64,000 nucleotides of DNA from Palsa-504 sp963756575. Its GTDB lineage: Bacteria; Actinomycetota; Actinomycetes; Streptosporangiales; Streptosporangiaceae. Where the stretch lies: positions 558,001 through 622,000 of the forward strand of contig CAVWOM010000021.1 of assembly GCA_963756575.1 (NCBI GenBank), written 5' to 3'. How positions within the stretch are numbered: position 1 is the stretch's first letter; every line of letters begins with the position of its first letter. This document shows, piece by piece, positions 8,794 through 17,677 of the stretch. Below the pieces are notes generated by a model. The model did not search any database. It was not told the DNA's origin and was given only the letters and a program-made list of their open reading frames with translations. The position numbers and the translations under genes were made by a program.

Positions 8794-9828
8794 ATGTCCA
8801 GACGTTCACTGACGCTGCTGATCGCCTCCATCGGTACCGCCGTGGCGATCGTGATCAGCGTGCTCGTGCCGGTCCCCTACGTCATCCTGGGGCCGGGACC
8901 GACGCTGAACACGCTGGGTCAGGACTCGACGGGCAAGCCGCTGATCACGATCTCGGGCCGGACGTCCTATCCGACCAGCGGGCACCTGAACATGGTGACG
9001 GTGAGCGACCGGGGGTGCCAGGGCGACCGCTTCAACATCTACGCCGCGCTGGTGGCCTGGCTGAGCCCGCATCAGGCGGTCGTACCGCAGAGCGAGATCT
9101 GCCCCCCCGGGCAGACGGCGCAGCAGACCCAGCAGCAGGACACGGCGGAGATGACCGGCTCGCAGCAGACCGCGACGGCCGCCGCGCTGAGCCAGCTGCA
9201 CATCGCCTACTCCACCCAGGTGGTCGTGGTGCAGCCGGAGAAGGGCCTGCCCGCCTACGGCGTGCTCAAAGCCGGCGACGTGGTCACCGCGGTGGACGGG
9301 AAGCCGGTAACCAGCACGGACGGCCTGACTAACCTGATCGCCGCGCACGCGGCCGGCCGCACGCTGGCGATGACCATCTCCAGGAACGGCCAGAGCAAGC
9401 AGGTCCAGGTGGGGACCAAGGAGTCGGGCGGCCACCCGGTGATCGGGGTGGAGGTCACCGGGCAGTACAAGTTCCCGTTCACGGTGACGATCACGGTGGG
9501 CGCCATCGGCGGCCCGAGCGCGGGCCTGATGTTCGCCCTCGGCATCATCGACAAGCTCACCCAGGACAACCTGACCGGCGGCAAGTTCATCGCCGGGACC
9601 GGCGAGATCGAGGCCAGCGGGAAGGTGGATCCCATCGGCGGCGTCCAGCAGAAGATGGTCGGCGCCCGCGAGGCCGGCGCCACGGTCTTCCTGACCCCCG
9701 CCTCCAACTGCGCGGACGCCAAGAGCGCGGTGCCCGCGGGGCTGCGCCTGGTCAAGGTCAGCACACTGGCCCAGGCCGTCAGCTACCTCCAGGCCCTCAA
9801 GGCCGGCGGCTCGGTCCCCTCGTGCTGA
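8794..9828 (+). CDS. Membrane-anchored PDZ and Lon-like (S16) protease, YlbL type
   Basis: The 344-residue protein starts with an uncleaved signal anchor (residues about 5-30), has a PDZ domain around residues 140-210 (KGLPAYGVLKAGDVVTAVDGKPV), and ends in a Lon-type S16 protease domain. The catalytic dyad is visible as Ser242 in GGPSAGLMFALG and Lys287 in GKVDPIGGVQQKMVGA. This is the usual architecture of the YlbL/SdrC-like family, in which the protease sits outside the membrane; it lacks the Lon ATPase. No cytoplasmic ATPase subunit is needed for this class. Neighbours (zincin_2, MoaE) recall the order in other actinomycetes. Start ATG 8794 is supported by the closely placed -10 box. Confidence 0.85.
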   Translation: MSRRSLTLLIASIGTAVAIVISVLVPVPYVILGPGPTLNTLGQDSTGKPLITISGRTSYPTSGHLNMVTVSDRGCQGDRFNIYAALVAWLSPHQAVVPQSEICPPGQTAQQTQQQDTAEMTGSQQTATAAALSQLHIAYSTQVVVVQPEKGLPAYGVLKAGDVVTAVDGKPVTSTDGLTNLIAAHAAGRTLAMTISRNGQSKQVQVGTKESGGHPVIGVEVTGQYKFPFTVTITVGAIGGPSAGLMFALGIIDKLTQDNLTGGKFIAGTGEIEASGKVDPIGGVQQKMVGAREAGATVFLTPASNCADAKSAVPAGLRLVKVSTLAQAVSYLQALKAGGSVPSC

Positions 9829-9899
9829 CCCGTCCCTTACGTGAGCATGAACAGTGTCCGCCGCCGCGTGCCACGGACACCCCAGCCCGTTCGGGCGAA

Positions 9900-9905
9900 T
9901 AGATT
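9900..9905 (+). promoter_or_regulatory. Leaderless-type -10 box for the methyltransferase gene
   Basis: TAGATT sits seven bases before ATG 9913. The same six bases with the same spacing precede the merR-like gene on the other strand at 32434-32439. Confidence 0.5.
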
Positions 9906-9912
9906 TTGTGAC

Positions 9913-10638
9913 ATGAAGGTGGCTGACGCGGTAGCACTGGCGGGACACGAGGTACACGTGTGCCGCTACCGCGAGGCGCGCACGCTGCTCCGCTGGCTCG
10001 GCGAGGACCTGACCGGCCTGCGGGTGCTCGACGTGGCGGGCGGCGACGGGTACTGGGCGGGCCGGGCCCGCGGGCGCGGGGCCCAGGCGGTCGCGCTCGA
10101 CCTCGCCGGGACCAAGCTGAAGTACGGTGACCGGCTCACCGATCCGCCCGCGCTCATCATGGGCGACGCGCTCGAGCTGCCGTTCGCCGACGCCAGCTTC
10201 GACCGGGTGATGTCCATCTGCGCGATCGAGCACTTCGACGACGGCGCGCGGGCCCTCGACGAGATGGCCCGGGTGCTGGCCCCCGGCGGCGAGCTGGTCA
10301 TGTCCGCGGACGCGCTGACGCTGGCCGGGCGGTGGCCCGGCCTGTACCGGGCGCACTGCGAGCGCTACCACGTGCAGCGGACCTACTCCCACGTCGAGCT
10401 GGCCGACCTCCTGGCCGCGCGCGGCCTCGAGGTGGTCACGTACCAGTACCAGTTCCGCAGCCGGTGGGCGCAGCGAATGTACCTCGGGCTGTCGGCCTAC
10501 GGGGGTAAGTTCGGATTCAACGCGGCGGCGCCGGCGGTGCCGCTGGTCGCCGCGGCGGACCGCGGCGCGCGCGGTGACGGGGGAGCGATCGTGCTCGTGC
10601 GCGCCCGCCGCACGGCCAACCAGGGGGGAAGTGCTTAA
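9913..10638 (+). CDS. SAM-dependent methyltransferase (methyltransferase 11 type)
   Basis: The 241-residue protein is a class I methyltransferase. It shows motif I VLDVAGGDGYW near residue 38, an acidic motif II (VALDLA), the MGDALELPFADASFDRV segment (motif post-II), and the ICAIEHFDDGARALDEMARVLAPGGELV stretch typical of UbiE/methyltransferase 11 proteins. The frame is open upstream to 9841, but ATG 9913 is preferred: it follows a strong -10 box and the region before it reads like non-coding DNA. The acceptor is unknown. It is followed after 134 bases by a glycosyltransferase on the same strand, so an envelope or lipid role is possible but only by association. Confidence 0.75.
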   Translation: MKVADAVALAGHEVHVCRYREARTLLRWLGEDLTGLRVLDVAGGDGYWAGRARGRGAQAVALDLAGTKLKYGDRLTDPPALIMGDALELPFADASFDRVMSICAIEHFDDGARALDEMARVLAPGGELVMSADALTLAGRWPGLYRAHCERYHVQRTYSHVELADLLAARGLEVVTYQYQFRSRWAQRMYLGLSAYGGKFGFNAAAPAVPLVAAADRGARGDGGAIVLVRARRTANQGGSA

Positions 10639-10772
10639 CCGGTGACTTGGCGCAGGGCGTAGGCTTCATAGTTGACGGGACATCCACGAAGGCGTGCCGG
10701 GGCCGTGCGGTTGACGCGAGCTCTGCGTTGCCTGCCTGCCCGGGTGGCCCAGGGGAAGGAGCAAGTGCGGTC

Positions 10773-11924
10773 GTGGCACCTCGCGTACTAGTTGATGCGA
10801 CCGACGTGCCAGCCGACCGGGGGGCGCTCGGCCGGTACGTTGACGGTCTGATCTCAGCGCTCGATGTCGCGGGCGCGGACCTCGCCGTGGTCTGCCAGCG
10901 ATCGGACGAGGAACGTTACGAGCGGCTCGCTCCGGGGGCACGCGTGGTCGCCGGGCCGACGGCGCTCTCGCACCGGTCCGCCCGGCTGGCCTGGGAGCAA
11001 AGCGGCCTCCCGGTGGTGGCTCAGCAGGTCAACGCCGACGTCATCCACGTTCCCTACTATTCGATGCCGCTGCGGCCGGGGCGGCCGACCGTGGTGACCG
11101 TGCACGACGTCACGTTCTTCACCGAGCCCGAGCTCTACAGCCCGGTCGGCGCGATGTTCTTCAAGTCGGCGATCCGGACCGCCGCGCGGCGCGCGGCGCG
11201 GCTGATCGTGCCGTCCAAGGCCACCAAGGACGAGCTCGAGCGGGTCCTGTCCGCCGACCCGACCAAGATCGACGTCGCCTACCACGGCGTAGACCACCGG
11301 CTCTTCCACCGGCCCGACCCGCAGCAGGTCCTGCAGGTGTCCAACCGGCTCGGCCTGCACGGCAAGCCGTACATCGCCTTCCTCGGCCTGCTCGAGCCGC
11401 GCAAGAACGTCGCCTCCCTGATCACCGGCTGGGCCGGGGCGGTGGCCGACATGGACAATCCGCCCGCGCTGGTGCTGGGCGGCGGCGGAGGCTGGAGCGA
11501 CGAAGTGGACGCGGCGGTGGCCTCGGTGCCGCCGCACCTGCGCCTGATCCGCCCCGGTTACCTCCGCTTCTCCGACCTGCCCGGCTTCCTCGGCGGGGCG
11601 ACGGTGGTGGCGTTCCCGAGCCGCGGCGAGGGGTTCGGGCTGCCGGTGCTCGAGGCGATGGCGTGCGGAGCGCCGGTGCTGACCACGCACTGCACCTCGC
11701 TGCCGGAGGTGGGCGGCGAGGCCGTCGCCTACACCGAGCCCGACTCCGACTCCATCCGCGACACCCTGCACGCCCTGCTGGATGACGCCGACCGGCGGGA
11801 GTCGCTCGGCTCGGCGGGCTACGCCCGGTCCCAGGAATTCACCTGGGCCGCCTCGGCCGAGGCGCACATGGCGTCTTACCGGCGTGCGGCGGAGCAGACC
11901 GCCGCCGACGTGAGCGCCGTGTAA
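10773..11924 (+). CDS. Glycosyltransferase family 4 (GT-B) protein
   Basis: About 383 residues from GTG 10773, which follows an AAGGAG site at 10756-10761; the frame is open upstream but that part looks non-coding. The N-terminal half carries DATDVPADRGALGRYVDGL, and a NADVIHVPYYSMPL and TVHDVTFFTEP region. The C-terminal nucleotide-sugar domain has FLGLLEPRKN, the FPSRGEGFGLPVLEAMACGAPV signature with the E-x7-E pair, and TSLPEVGGEA. This is the GT4 retaining type. The downstream gene is a GDP-mannose pyrophosphorylase-like enzyme only 11 bases away, so a mannosyl donor is a reasonable inference. In M. tuberculosis the corresponding position holds a GT2 rhamnosyltransferase (wbbL1), a different fold. 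Confidence 0.85.
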   Translation: MAPRVLVDATDVPADRGALGRYVDGLISALDVAGADLAVVCQRSDEERYERLAPGARVVAGPTALSHRSARLAWEQSGLPVVAQQVNADVIHVPYYSMPLRPGRPTVVTVHDVTFFTEPELYSPVGAMFFKSAIRTAARRAARLIVPSKATKDELERVLSADPTKIDVAYHGVDHRLFHRPDPQQVLQVSNRLGLHGKPYIAFLGLLEPRKNVASLITGWAGAVADMDNPPALVLGGGGGWSDEVDAAVASVPPHLRLIRPGYLRFSDLPGFLGGATVVAFPSRGEGFGLPVLEAMACGAPVLTTHCTSLPEVGGEAVAYTEPDSDSIRDTLHALLDDADRRESLGSAGYARSQEFTWAASAEAHMASYRRAAEQTAADVSAV

Positions 11925-11927
11925 CCT
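11922..11927 (+). promoter_or_regulatory. Leaderless-type -10 box for the nucleotidyltransferase gene
   Basis: TAACCT overlaps the TAA stop of the glycosyltransferase and lies eight bases before ATG 11936. It may add an internal start to an operon transcript. Confidence 0.35.
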
Positions 11928-11935
11928 CATCTGTC

Positions 11936-13024
11936 ATGCCGCGTGAACCACTAGAGGCGATCGTTCTCGTCGGGGGCCAGGGCACCCGGCTGCGGCCGCT
12001 GACCCTGTCCGCACCGAAGCCGCTGCTGCCCACCGCGGGCGTGCCCTTCCTGGCGCACCTGCTGGCCCGGGCGGCCGCCGGCGGCGTCACCCACGTGGTG
12101 CTGGCCACCTGCTACAAGGCGGACATGTTCGCGACGGTCCTGGGTGACGGGTCGGCCTTCGGGCTGGCCATCGACTACGTGCAGGAAGAGCAGCCGCTGG
12201 ATACCGGCGGCGGCATCCGCAACGCCGCCTCGTCCCTGCGCGGCAGCGGCGCCGCCGACCCGGTCGTGGTGCTGAACTGCGACATCCTCTCCGGCCACGA
12301 CCTGCGCGCCCAGGTCGACCTGCACACCAAGGCCGACGCCGCGGTGACCTTGCACCTGACCGAGGTGGAGGACCCGTCCCGGTTCGGCTGCGTGCCGACC
12401 GACGAGACCGGCCGGGTGACCGCGTTCCTGGAGAAGACGCCGGATCCGGTGACCAACCGGATCAACGCCGGCTGCTACGTGTTCCGCCGCGACATCATCG
12501 AGCAGATCCCGGCCGGGCGCCGGGTGTCGGTGGAGCGCGAGACGTTCCCGGGCCTCATCGAGGCCGGGGCGCTCGTCGTGGGCTACCTCGAGACGGCCTA
12601 CTGGCTCGACGTCGGAACGCCGCAGGCGTTCGTACGCGGCTCCTGTGACCTCGTGCTCGGGCGGCTGCCCGCCCCGGCCGTACCCGGTCCGTCCGGCCCT
12701 TCGCTGCTGCTGGCGGGCGCTACGGTAACCGACGGCGCGCAGGTGTCCGGCGGGACCACGGTGGGCGTCAGCGCCAGCATCGGCGCCGGGGCCATCGTCG
12801 ACGGCAGCGTGCTCTTCGACGGCGCCATGGTGGGGGAGGGCGCGGTGGTGCGCGACTCCATCCTCGGCCGCGGCGCCGTGATCGCCCCGGGTGCCGTCCT
12901 CGACGACGCGGTGATCGGCGACGGCGCCTACATCGGCGCCGGCAACGAGCTGGCCCGCGGCATCCGGGTGTGGCCGGGAACCCGCCTCGAGCCGACTTCG
13001 GTCCGCTTCTCCTCCGACGTGTGA
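11936..13024 (+). CDS. manB: Mannose-1-phosphate guanylyltransferase-like nucleotidyltransferase
   Basis: The 362-residue enzyme opens with the sugar-nucleotidyltransferase signature LVGGQGTRLRPLTLSAPKPLLP (residues about 10-31), followed by EEQPLDTGGGIRNA, NCDILSG (the metal-binding Asp) and FLEKTP. After about residue 230 comes a left-handed beta-helix with hexapeptide repeats (GATVTDGAQVSGGTTVG). This is the actinobacterial GDP-mannose pyrophosphorylase architecture. It makes GDP-mannose from mannose 1-phosphate and GTP; a glucose-1-phosphate specificity cannot be ruled out. Naming varies: M. tuberculosis Rv3264c is called manB although it is a pyrophosphorylase. It sits between the GT4 gene and the glycosylase gene, which starts four bases after its stop. 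Confidence 0.8.
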   Translation: MPREPLEAIVLVGGQGTRLRPLTLSAPKPLLPTAGVPFLAHLLARAAAGGVTHVVLATCYKADMFATVLGDGSAFGLAIDYVQEEQPLDTGGGIRNAASSLRGSGAADPVVVLNCDILSGHDLRAQVDLHTKADAAVTLHLTEVEDPSRFGCVPTDETGRVTAFLEKTPDPVTNRINAGCYVFRRDIIEQIPAGRRVSVERETFPGLIEAGALVVGYLETAYWLDVGTPQAFVRGSCDLVLGRLPAPAVPGPSGPSLLLAGATVTDGAQVSGGTTVGVSASIGAGAIVDGSVLFDGAMVGEGAVVRDSILGRGAVIAPGAVLDDAVIGDGAYIGAGNELARGIRVWPGTRLEPTSVRFSSDV

Positions 13025-13028
13025 CGCC

Positions 13029-14258
13029 ATGACCGCGGCCCCGCCCCGCAATCTCCGCCGCACCCCAGCTGCGAAGCCGATCGCGGAGCCGGTCGCGGGC
13101 CTGGAGCCGGTCGCGGGCCTCGAGCCGGTCGCGGACCCGGAGCCTGTCGCGGGCCTCGAGCCGGTCGCGGACCCGGAGCCTGTCGCGGACCCGGAGCCAG
13201 GCACCGACCTGGACGTAGCCGTCACCGCGGGGTTGGTCCGCCAGTGGCCGCTGCCGTTCGCCCTGGACATCCCGCTCGTCCTAGCGGTGCACCGCCACGG
13301 CCCCCGCGATCCCGCTTATGCCACCGATTCGTCCGGCGCGGTCTGGCGCACCTCACTGACCCCGGACGGCCCCGGCACGCTCCGGGTCACCTCCCGCCGC
13401 GCCCCCGCGACCGACCCGGCCGTCCCGACCGGCCAGCCTGGCGTGACCGACCCGGCCGTTCCGACCGGCCAGCCTGGCGCGGCCGGCCCGGCTGGCGTGA
13501 CCGGCCCTGCTGGCGTGACCGGTCAGCGCTTCGTGACCGGGCAGGCCTGGGGGCCGGGCGCGGGCTGGCTGCTCGACCACGTGCCCGGCTGGCTCGGCTT
13601 CCACGACGACCGGGCCGGTTTCACCCCCTGCCACCCGGTGGTCGGCGAGCTGACGCTGCGGTACGAGGGCTGGCGGATCGGGCGGAGCGGCCGTGTCTTC
13701 GAGGCTCTGGTGCCCGCGGTCCTCGAGCAGAAGGTGGTCATCTCCGAGGCCCACCGCGCCTGGCGGTTCCTGCTGGCCAAGTACGGCGAGCCTGCGCCGG
13801 GGCCGGCCCCGGCCGGGATGCGGGTGAGCCCGGCCCCGCGGACGTGGGCCCGCATTCCCTCCTGGGACTGGCACCGGGCCGGCGTCGAGGGCGTGCGCGC
13901 CCGGACGATCATCAACGCCGCCGCCGTCGCGGCCCGCCTCGAGGAAGCGGCCGGCCTGGACCCGGCCGAGGCGGACCGCCGCCTGCGCTCCCTGCCCGGC
14001 ATCGGTGTCTGGACCTCGGCCGAGATCAGGCAGCGGGCCATGGGTGATCCCGACGCGGTTTCGGTCGGCGACTACCACCTGCCGAACGCCGTTGGCTGGA
14101 CCCTCGCCCGCCGCAAGACCGACGACGCGGGCATGCTCGAACTGCTCGCCCCCTACGCGGGTCACCGCTACCGCGTCACCCGCCTCATCGAACTAGGCGG
14201 CACCCGCCCCGAGCGCCACGGCCCCCGCATGTCCATCCGCGACTACCGCGCCTTCTAA
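13029..14258 (+). CDS. DNA-3-methyladenine glycosylase (AlkA/HhH-GPD family) with repeat-rich N-terminus
   Basis: The 409-residue protein has a helix-hairpin-helix LPGIGVWTSAEIRQRAMGDPDAVSVGDYHL near residues 323-352, in which the Asp of VGDYHL is the expected catalytic residue. Before it are an HhH-GPD core with LVPAVLEQKVVISEA and IINAAAVAARLEE. It should remove alkylated purines in base-excision repair. Residues about 20-60 are an EPVAGL/EPVADP array coded by 18-bp units (13088-13200), and residues about 125-165 are a second repeat region (TDPAVPTGQPGV type). These are inserts in the normally compact AlkA N-terminal domain, so the protein is longer than the usual 290-320 residues. It starts four bases after the pyrophosphorylase and is probably co-translated. 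Confidence 0.85.
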   Translation: MTAAPPRNLRRTPAAKPIAEPVAGLEPVAGLEPVADPEPVAGLEPVADPEPVADPEPGTDLDVAVTAGLVRQWPLPFALDIPLVLAVHRHGPRDPAYATDSSGAVWRTSLTPDGPGTLRVTSRRAPATDPAVPTGQPGVTDPAVPTGQPGAAGPAGVTGPAGVTGQRFVTGQAWGPGAGWLLDHVPGWLGFHDDRAGFTPCHPVVGELTLRYEGWRIGRSGRVFEALVPAVLEQKVVISEAHRAWRFLLAKYGEPAPGPAPAGMRVSPAPRTWARIPSWDWHRAGVEGVRARTIINAAAVAARLEEAAGLDPAEADRRLRSLPGIGVWTSAEIRQRAMGDPDAVSVGDYHLPNAVGWTLARRKTDDAGMLELLAPYAGHRYRVTRLIELGGTRPERHGPRMSIRDYRAF

Positions 14259-14414
14259 ACAGCTCACCCCAAAGCAGCACCACTCCGCCCCGAAGCATCA
14301 CCCGCCCCAAAGCAGCACTCCGCCCCGCTAAGGCCACGCCCCACCTCAAGCGCCACACCGCCCTTCTCGTGGCGCCGCACCACCTCCGCGGGTGCCCGCT
14401 CACGGCTGCGTTTT

Positions 14415-14469
14415 CATGATCGCGAAGGGTTTTGCCCCCGAAATGGGTACAAAACCCTTCGCGATCATG
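14415..14469. repeat. Perfect 20-bp inverted repeat in a gene-free stretch
   Basis: The arms are 14415-14434 (CATGATCGCGAAGGGTTTTG) and 14450-14469, exact reverse complements, with a 15-base spacer. The 571-bp gap between the AlkA-type gene and fbiC holds no convincing gene. No T-run follows either arm, so a classic Rho-independent terminator is doubtful, though the hairpin would be very stable. It could end the upstream transcript, or be a member of a dispersed palindromic repeat family. 14259-14340 is a C-rich imperfect repeat of a CCCCAAAGCAGCA-like motif. Confidence 0.7.
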
Positions 14470-14624
14470 GCGAACCTCGCCTAGACGTTGGCCGAGCGGC
14501 CCCTTGGACCCCCTTGGTCCCACTCACCCCAAATCACGTGGTCGCCCTCATGAAACGTCCGCCGGACGTGTGAGCTGTGAGTCTTCAGAGCCGAGTGAGA
14601 TTACTCGCACTGGGCGCCGGTCCC

Positions 14625-14686
14625 AGCGGCACGAACGGGACCCAGCAGCGGCACGAACAGAACCCAGCAGCGGCACGAACGGAGTC
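14625..14686 (+). repeat. Three tandem copies of a ~21-bp unit upstream of fbiC
   Basis: The unit AGCAGCGGCACGAACGGACCC occurs three times with small changes (14625-14643, 14644-14665, 14666-14686). It lies about 145 bases before the fbiC start. No reading frame is preserved, so this is non-coding. It could be a protein-binding array or simple slippage. Confidence 0.6.
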
Positions 14687-14817
14687 AGCGCCGGCCCAGA
14701 AGCGGCATGAACCCGCCGTCCCCGGTGTTCACACGCCTTGAAGCCCCAGGTTCCACGCTGCTCGCGCCGACCCCTGCCCCCGGGCGGGGGTCGCGCGAGC
14801 GGGACAAGCTAGCCACG

Positions 14818-14823
14818 TAAGGT
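14818..14823 (+). promoter_or_regulatory. Leaderless-type -10 box for fbiC
   Basis: TAAGGT ends six bases before ATG 14830. There is no Shine-Dalgarno sequence before this ATG. Confidence 0.4.
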
Positions 14824-14829
14824 GCGAAC

Positions 14830-17625
14830 ATGACTGTTTTCCGCGGCGACTCTGGTAACGACGAGGCCATTGAGCCGAAGGAGGGCAGAGAAGCCAGCGG
14901 TTCCGCGCAGCTCAACGGGGCACCTGAGACCGAGGCGCCCGCGACTGGAGCTCCCACCGCCGGAGCTCCCAGCGCCGGAGCTCCCAGCGCCGGAGCTCCC
15001 AGCGCCGGAGCTCCCGAGGCCAGTACGCCGTCGGCGTCGGCCATGCGGCGGGCGCTGGCCCGGGCCAGGGACGGCAAGCCGCTCGACGTGGACGAGGCGA
15101 CGGTCCTGCTGCACGCCCGCGGTGAGGACCTGGAGACCCTGCTGGGCTACGCCGGCCGCACCAGGGACGCCGGCCTGGAGGCCGCCGGGCGGCCCGGCGT
15201 CATCACCTACTCGCGCAAGGTCTTCATCCCGCTGACCCGGCTGTGCCGGGACCGCTGCGGCTACTGCACGTTCGCCACCGTCCCGCACCGCCTGGAGCAC
15301 CTGTACCTGGAACCGGACCAGGTCCTGGAGATCGCCCGCCAGGGCGCCGCCCTCGGGTGCAAGGAAGCCCTGTTCACCCTGGGAGACCGGCCAGAGGACC
15401 GCTGGCACCAGGCGCAGGAGTGGCTGGACGCCCACGGCTACGACGACACCCTGTCCTACGTCCGGGCCATGGCCATCCGCGTGCTGGAGGAGACCGGCCT
15501 GCTCCCGCACCTGAACCCGGGCGTGCTGAGCTGGCAGGACTTCCAGCGGCTGAAGCCGGTCGCCCCGTCCATGGGCATGATGCTCGAGACGACGGCTAGC
15601 CGCCTGTTCACCGACAGGGGCGCCCCCCACTTCGGCAGCCCGGACAAGGACCCGGCGGTGCGGCTGCGCGTCCTGGAGGACGCCGGCCGCAGCAACGTCC
15701 CGTTCACCACGGGCATCCTCATCGGCATCGGCGAGACCCTGGCCGAGCGGGCCGAGTCGGTCTTCGCCATCCGCAAGGTGGCCCGGGAGTACCGCGGCAT
15801 CCAGGAAGTCATCGTGCAGAACTTCCGAGCCAAGCCGGACACCAAGATGCGGGACACCCCGGACGCCGAACTCGACGACCTGGCCGCCACGGTCGCCGTG
15901 ACCCGGCTCGTCCTCGGGTCCAAGGCCCGCATCCAGGCCCCGCCCAACCTGGTCGGCGCGCAGTACGACCTGATCCTGCGGGCCGGCATCGACGACTGGG
16001 GCGGCGTCTCCCCGCTGACCCCGGACCACGTCAACCCCGAGCGCCCGTGGCCGGCCATCGACGAGCTCGCCGCCCGCACCGCGAGCGCCGGCTTCACGCT
16101 GCGGGAGCGGCTCACCGTCTACCCGCCGTACCTCGGCGAACCCTGGCTGGACCCGCGCCTGGCCCGGCACGTGGCCGCGCTGGCCGACCCGGCGACCGGC
16201 CTGGCCGCCGACGGCGCCATGCCGCACGGCCTGCCGTGGCAGGAGCCGGACGGCGGCTGGGGCGATTCCGGCCGTACCGACCTGCACGTGAGCATCGACA
16301 CCACCGGCCGTACCCATGATCGCCGGGATGATTTCGCCGAGGTCTACGGCGACTGGAAAGAGATCGCCGAACGAAGCGGCCACCCCGCCCCGGCTACCCC
16401 CTCCAGCGACGCGACCGCGCCCGCTCCGGTCGCCCCGGCTGTCCTGAGCGGCGGTGACGTCGCCGCCGCGCTACGCCAGGCCGAACGGAACCCGGCCGCC
16501 CTCACCGACCCCCAGGCCCTCGCCCTGCTGTCCGCGGACGGCCCCGACCTCGAGGAACTGGCCCGGATCGCCGACGGGCTGCGCCGCGAGGTCAACGGGG
16601 ACGACGTCACCTACGTGGTCACCCGCAACATCAACTTCACCAACGTCTGCTACACCGGGTGCCGGTTCTGCGCGTTCGCCCAGCGCCGGACCGATGCCGA
16701 CGCATACACCCTCTCGCTGAGGCAGATCGGCGACCGGGCCGCCGAAGCCTGGGACGCCGGTGCCACTGAAGTGTGCATGCAGGGAGGCATCCATCCCGAT
16801 CTGCCGGGGACAGCATATTTCGAAATCGCTTCCGAAGTCAAGCGACGTCGGCCGGATCTGCACGTCCATGCGTTCTCCCCGATGGAAGTGGTGAACGGGG
16901 CGTCCCGGACCGGCCTGCCGATCCGGGAGTGGCTGATCCGGGCCAAGGAGGCCGGGGTGAGCTCGCTGCCGGGGACGGCCGCGGAGATCCTCGACGACGA
17001 CGTGCGCTGGGTGCTGACCAAGGGCAAGCTGCCGGCCTCGGTGTGGATCGAGGTGATCACCTCCGCGCACGAACTCGGCCTGCCGACCTCGGCCACGATG
17101 ATGTACGGGCACGTCGACACGCCCGCGCACTGGGTCGGGCACCTGCGGGTGATCCGGTCCATCCAGGAGCGCACCGGCGGCTTCACCGAGTTCGTGCTGC
17201 TGCCGTTCATCCACGAGAACGCGCCCATCTACCTGGCCGGGCTGGCCCGGCCGGGGCCGACCAGGCGGGAGAACCGGGCCGTGCACGCGGTATCCCGGCT
17301 GCTGCTGCACGGGGCGATCGGCTCGATCCAGTGCTCCTGGGTCAAGCTCGGCGACGAGGGGTGCCGGGACGTGCTCCAGGGCGGCGTCAACGACCTGGGC
17401 GGCACGCTGATGGAGGAGACCATCAGCAGGATGGCCGGCGCGGACCACGGCTCCTACAAGACGATCAGCGGGCTCCGCTCGATCGCCGAGCCGCTCGGCC
17501 GCCCGCTGCGCCAGCGCACCACCACCTACGGCGAGGCCCCGGCCGAGCGCCAGGCCGCCGCGGCCGCCAGCGACGGGGTCTGCGCCTCGGTCCGCTCGCT
17601 GCCGCTGCTCAGCGCGTCCGGGTGA
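14830..17625 (+). CDS. fbiC: Bifunctional FO synthase (CofG/CofH fusion), FbiC
   Basis: The 931-residue protein joins two radical-SAM domains. The CofG half has the CX3CX2C cluster at Cys139, Cys143 and Cys146 (CRDRCGYC); the CofH half has it at Cys607, Cys611 and Cys614 (CYTGCRFC). Together they make FO (7,8-didemethyl-8-hydroxy-5-deazariboflavin) from tyrosine and 5-amino-6-ribitylamino-uracil, the first committed step of coenzyme F420 synthesis. Residues about 30-65 form an Ala/Pro tail with PSAGA repeats from 15-bp units, an extension not needed for catalysis. The family is usually about 860 residues. fbiB and fbiA lie just downstream on the opposite strand, so the window holds the late F420 steps too. 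Its last codons belong to a 17-bp tandem repeat that runs into fbiB. Confidence 0.95.
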   Translation: MTVFRGDSGNDEAIEPKEGREASGSAQLNGAPETEAPATGAPTAGAPSAGAPSAGAPSAGAPEASTPSASAMRRALARARDGKPLDVDEATVLLHARGEDLETLLGYAGRTRDAGLEAAGRPGVITYSRKVFIPLTRLCRDRCGYCTFATVPHRLEHLYLEPDQVLEIARQGAALGCKEALFTLGDRPEDRWHQAQEWLDAHGYDDTLSYVRAMAIRVLEETGLLPHLNPGVLSWQDFQRLKPVAPSMGMMLETTASRLFTDRGAPHFGSPDKDPAVRLRVLEDAGRSNVPFTTGILIGIGETLAERAESVFAIRKVAREYRGIQEVIVQNFRAKPDTKMRDTPDAELDDLAATVAVTRLVLGSKARIQAPPNLVGAQYDLILRAGIDDWGGVSPLTPDHVNPERPWPAIDELAARTASAGFTLRERLTVYPPYLGEPWLDPRLARHVAALADPATGLAADGAMPHGLPWQEPDGGWGDSGRTDLHVSIDTTGRTHDRRDDFAEVYGDWKEIAERSGHPAPATPSSDATAPAPVAPAVLSGGDVAAALRQAERNPAALTDPQALALLSADGPDLEELARIADGLRREVNGDDVTYVVTRNINFTNVCYTGCRFCAFAQRRTDADAYTLSLRQIGDRAAEAWDAGATEVCMQGGIHPDLPGTAYFEIASEVKRRRPDLHVHAFSPMEVVNGASRTGLPIREWLIRAKEAGVSSLPGTAAEILDDDVRWVLTKGKLPASVWIEVITSAHELGLPTSATMMYGHVDTPAHWVGHLRVIRSIQERTGGFTEFVLLPFIHENAPIYLAGLARPGPTRRENRAVHAVSRLLLHGAIGSIQCSWVKLGDEGCRDVLQGGVNDLGGTLMEETISRMAGADHGSYKTISGLRSIAEPLGRPLRQRTTTYGEAPAERQAAAAASDGVCASVRSLPLLSASG

Positions 17626-17677
17626 TCAGCGCATCGGGGTGATCAGGGCGTCCGGGTGATCAGCGCGTCAGGATGAA
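17610..17677. repeat. Four 17-bp tandem copies spanning the fbiC and fbiB 3' ends
   Basis: Units at 17610-17626, 17627-17643, 17644-17660 and 17661-17677 follow the pattern CAGCGCGTCCGGGTGAT. The first contains the fbiC stop codon and the last contains the end of fbiB read on the other strand, so the convergent gene tails share one repeat. It leaves 34 bases between the stops and no separate terminator. Confidence 0.75.

Noticed and set aside
14185..14523. 112-codon minus-strand ORF covering the inverted repeat
   Set aside because: Overlaps the AlkA-type gene end, is rich in Arg and Gly, and has no recognisable motif or ribosome site.
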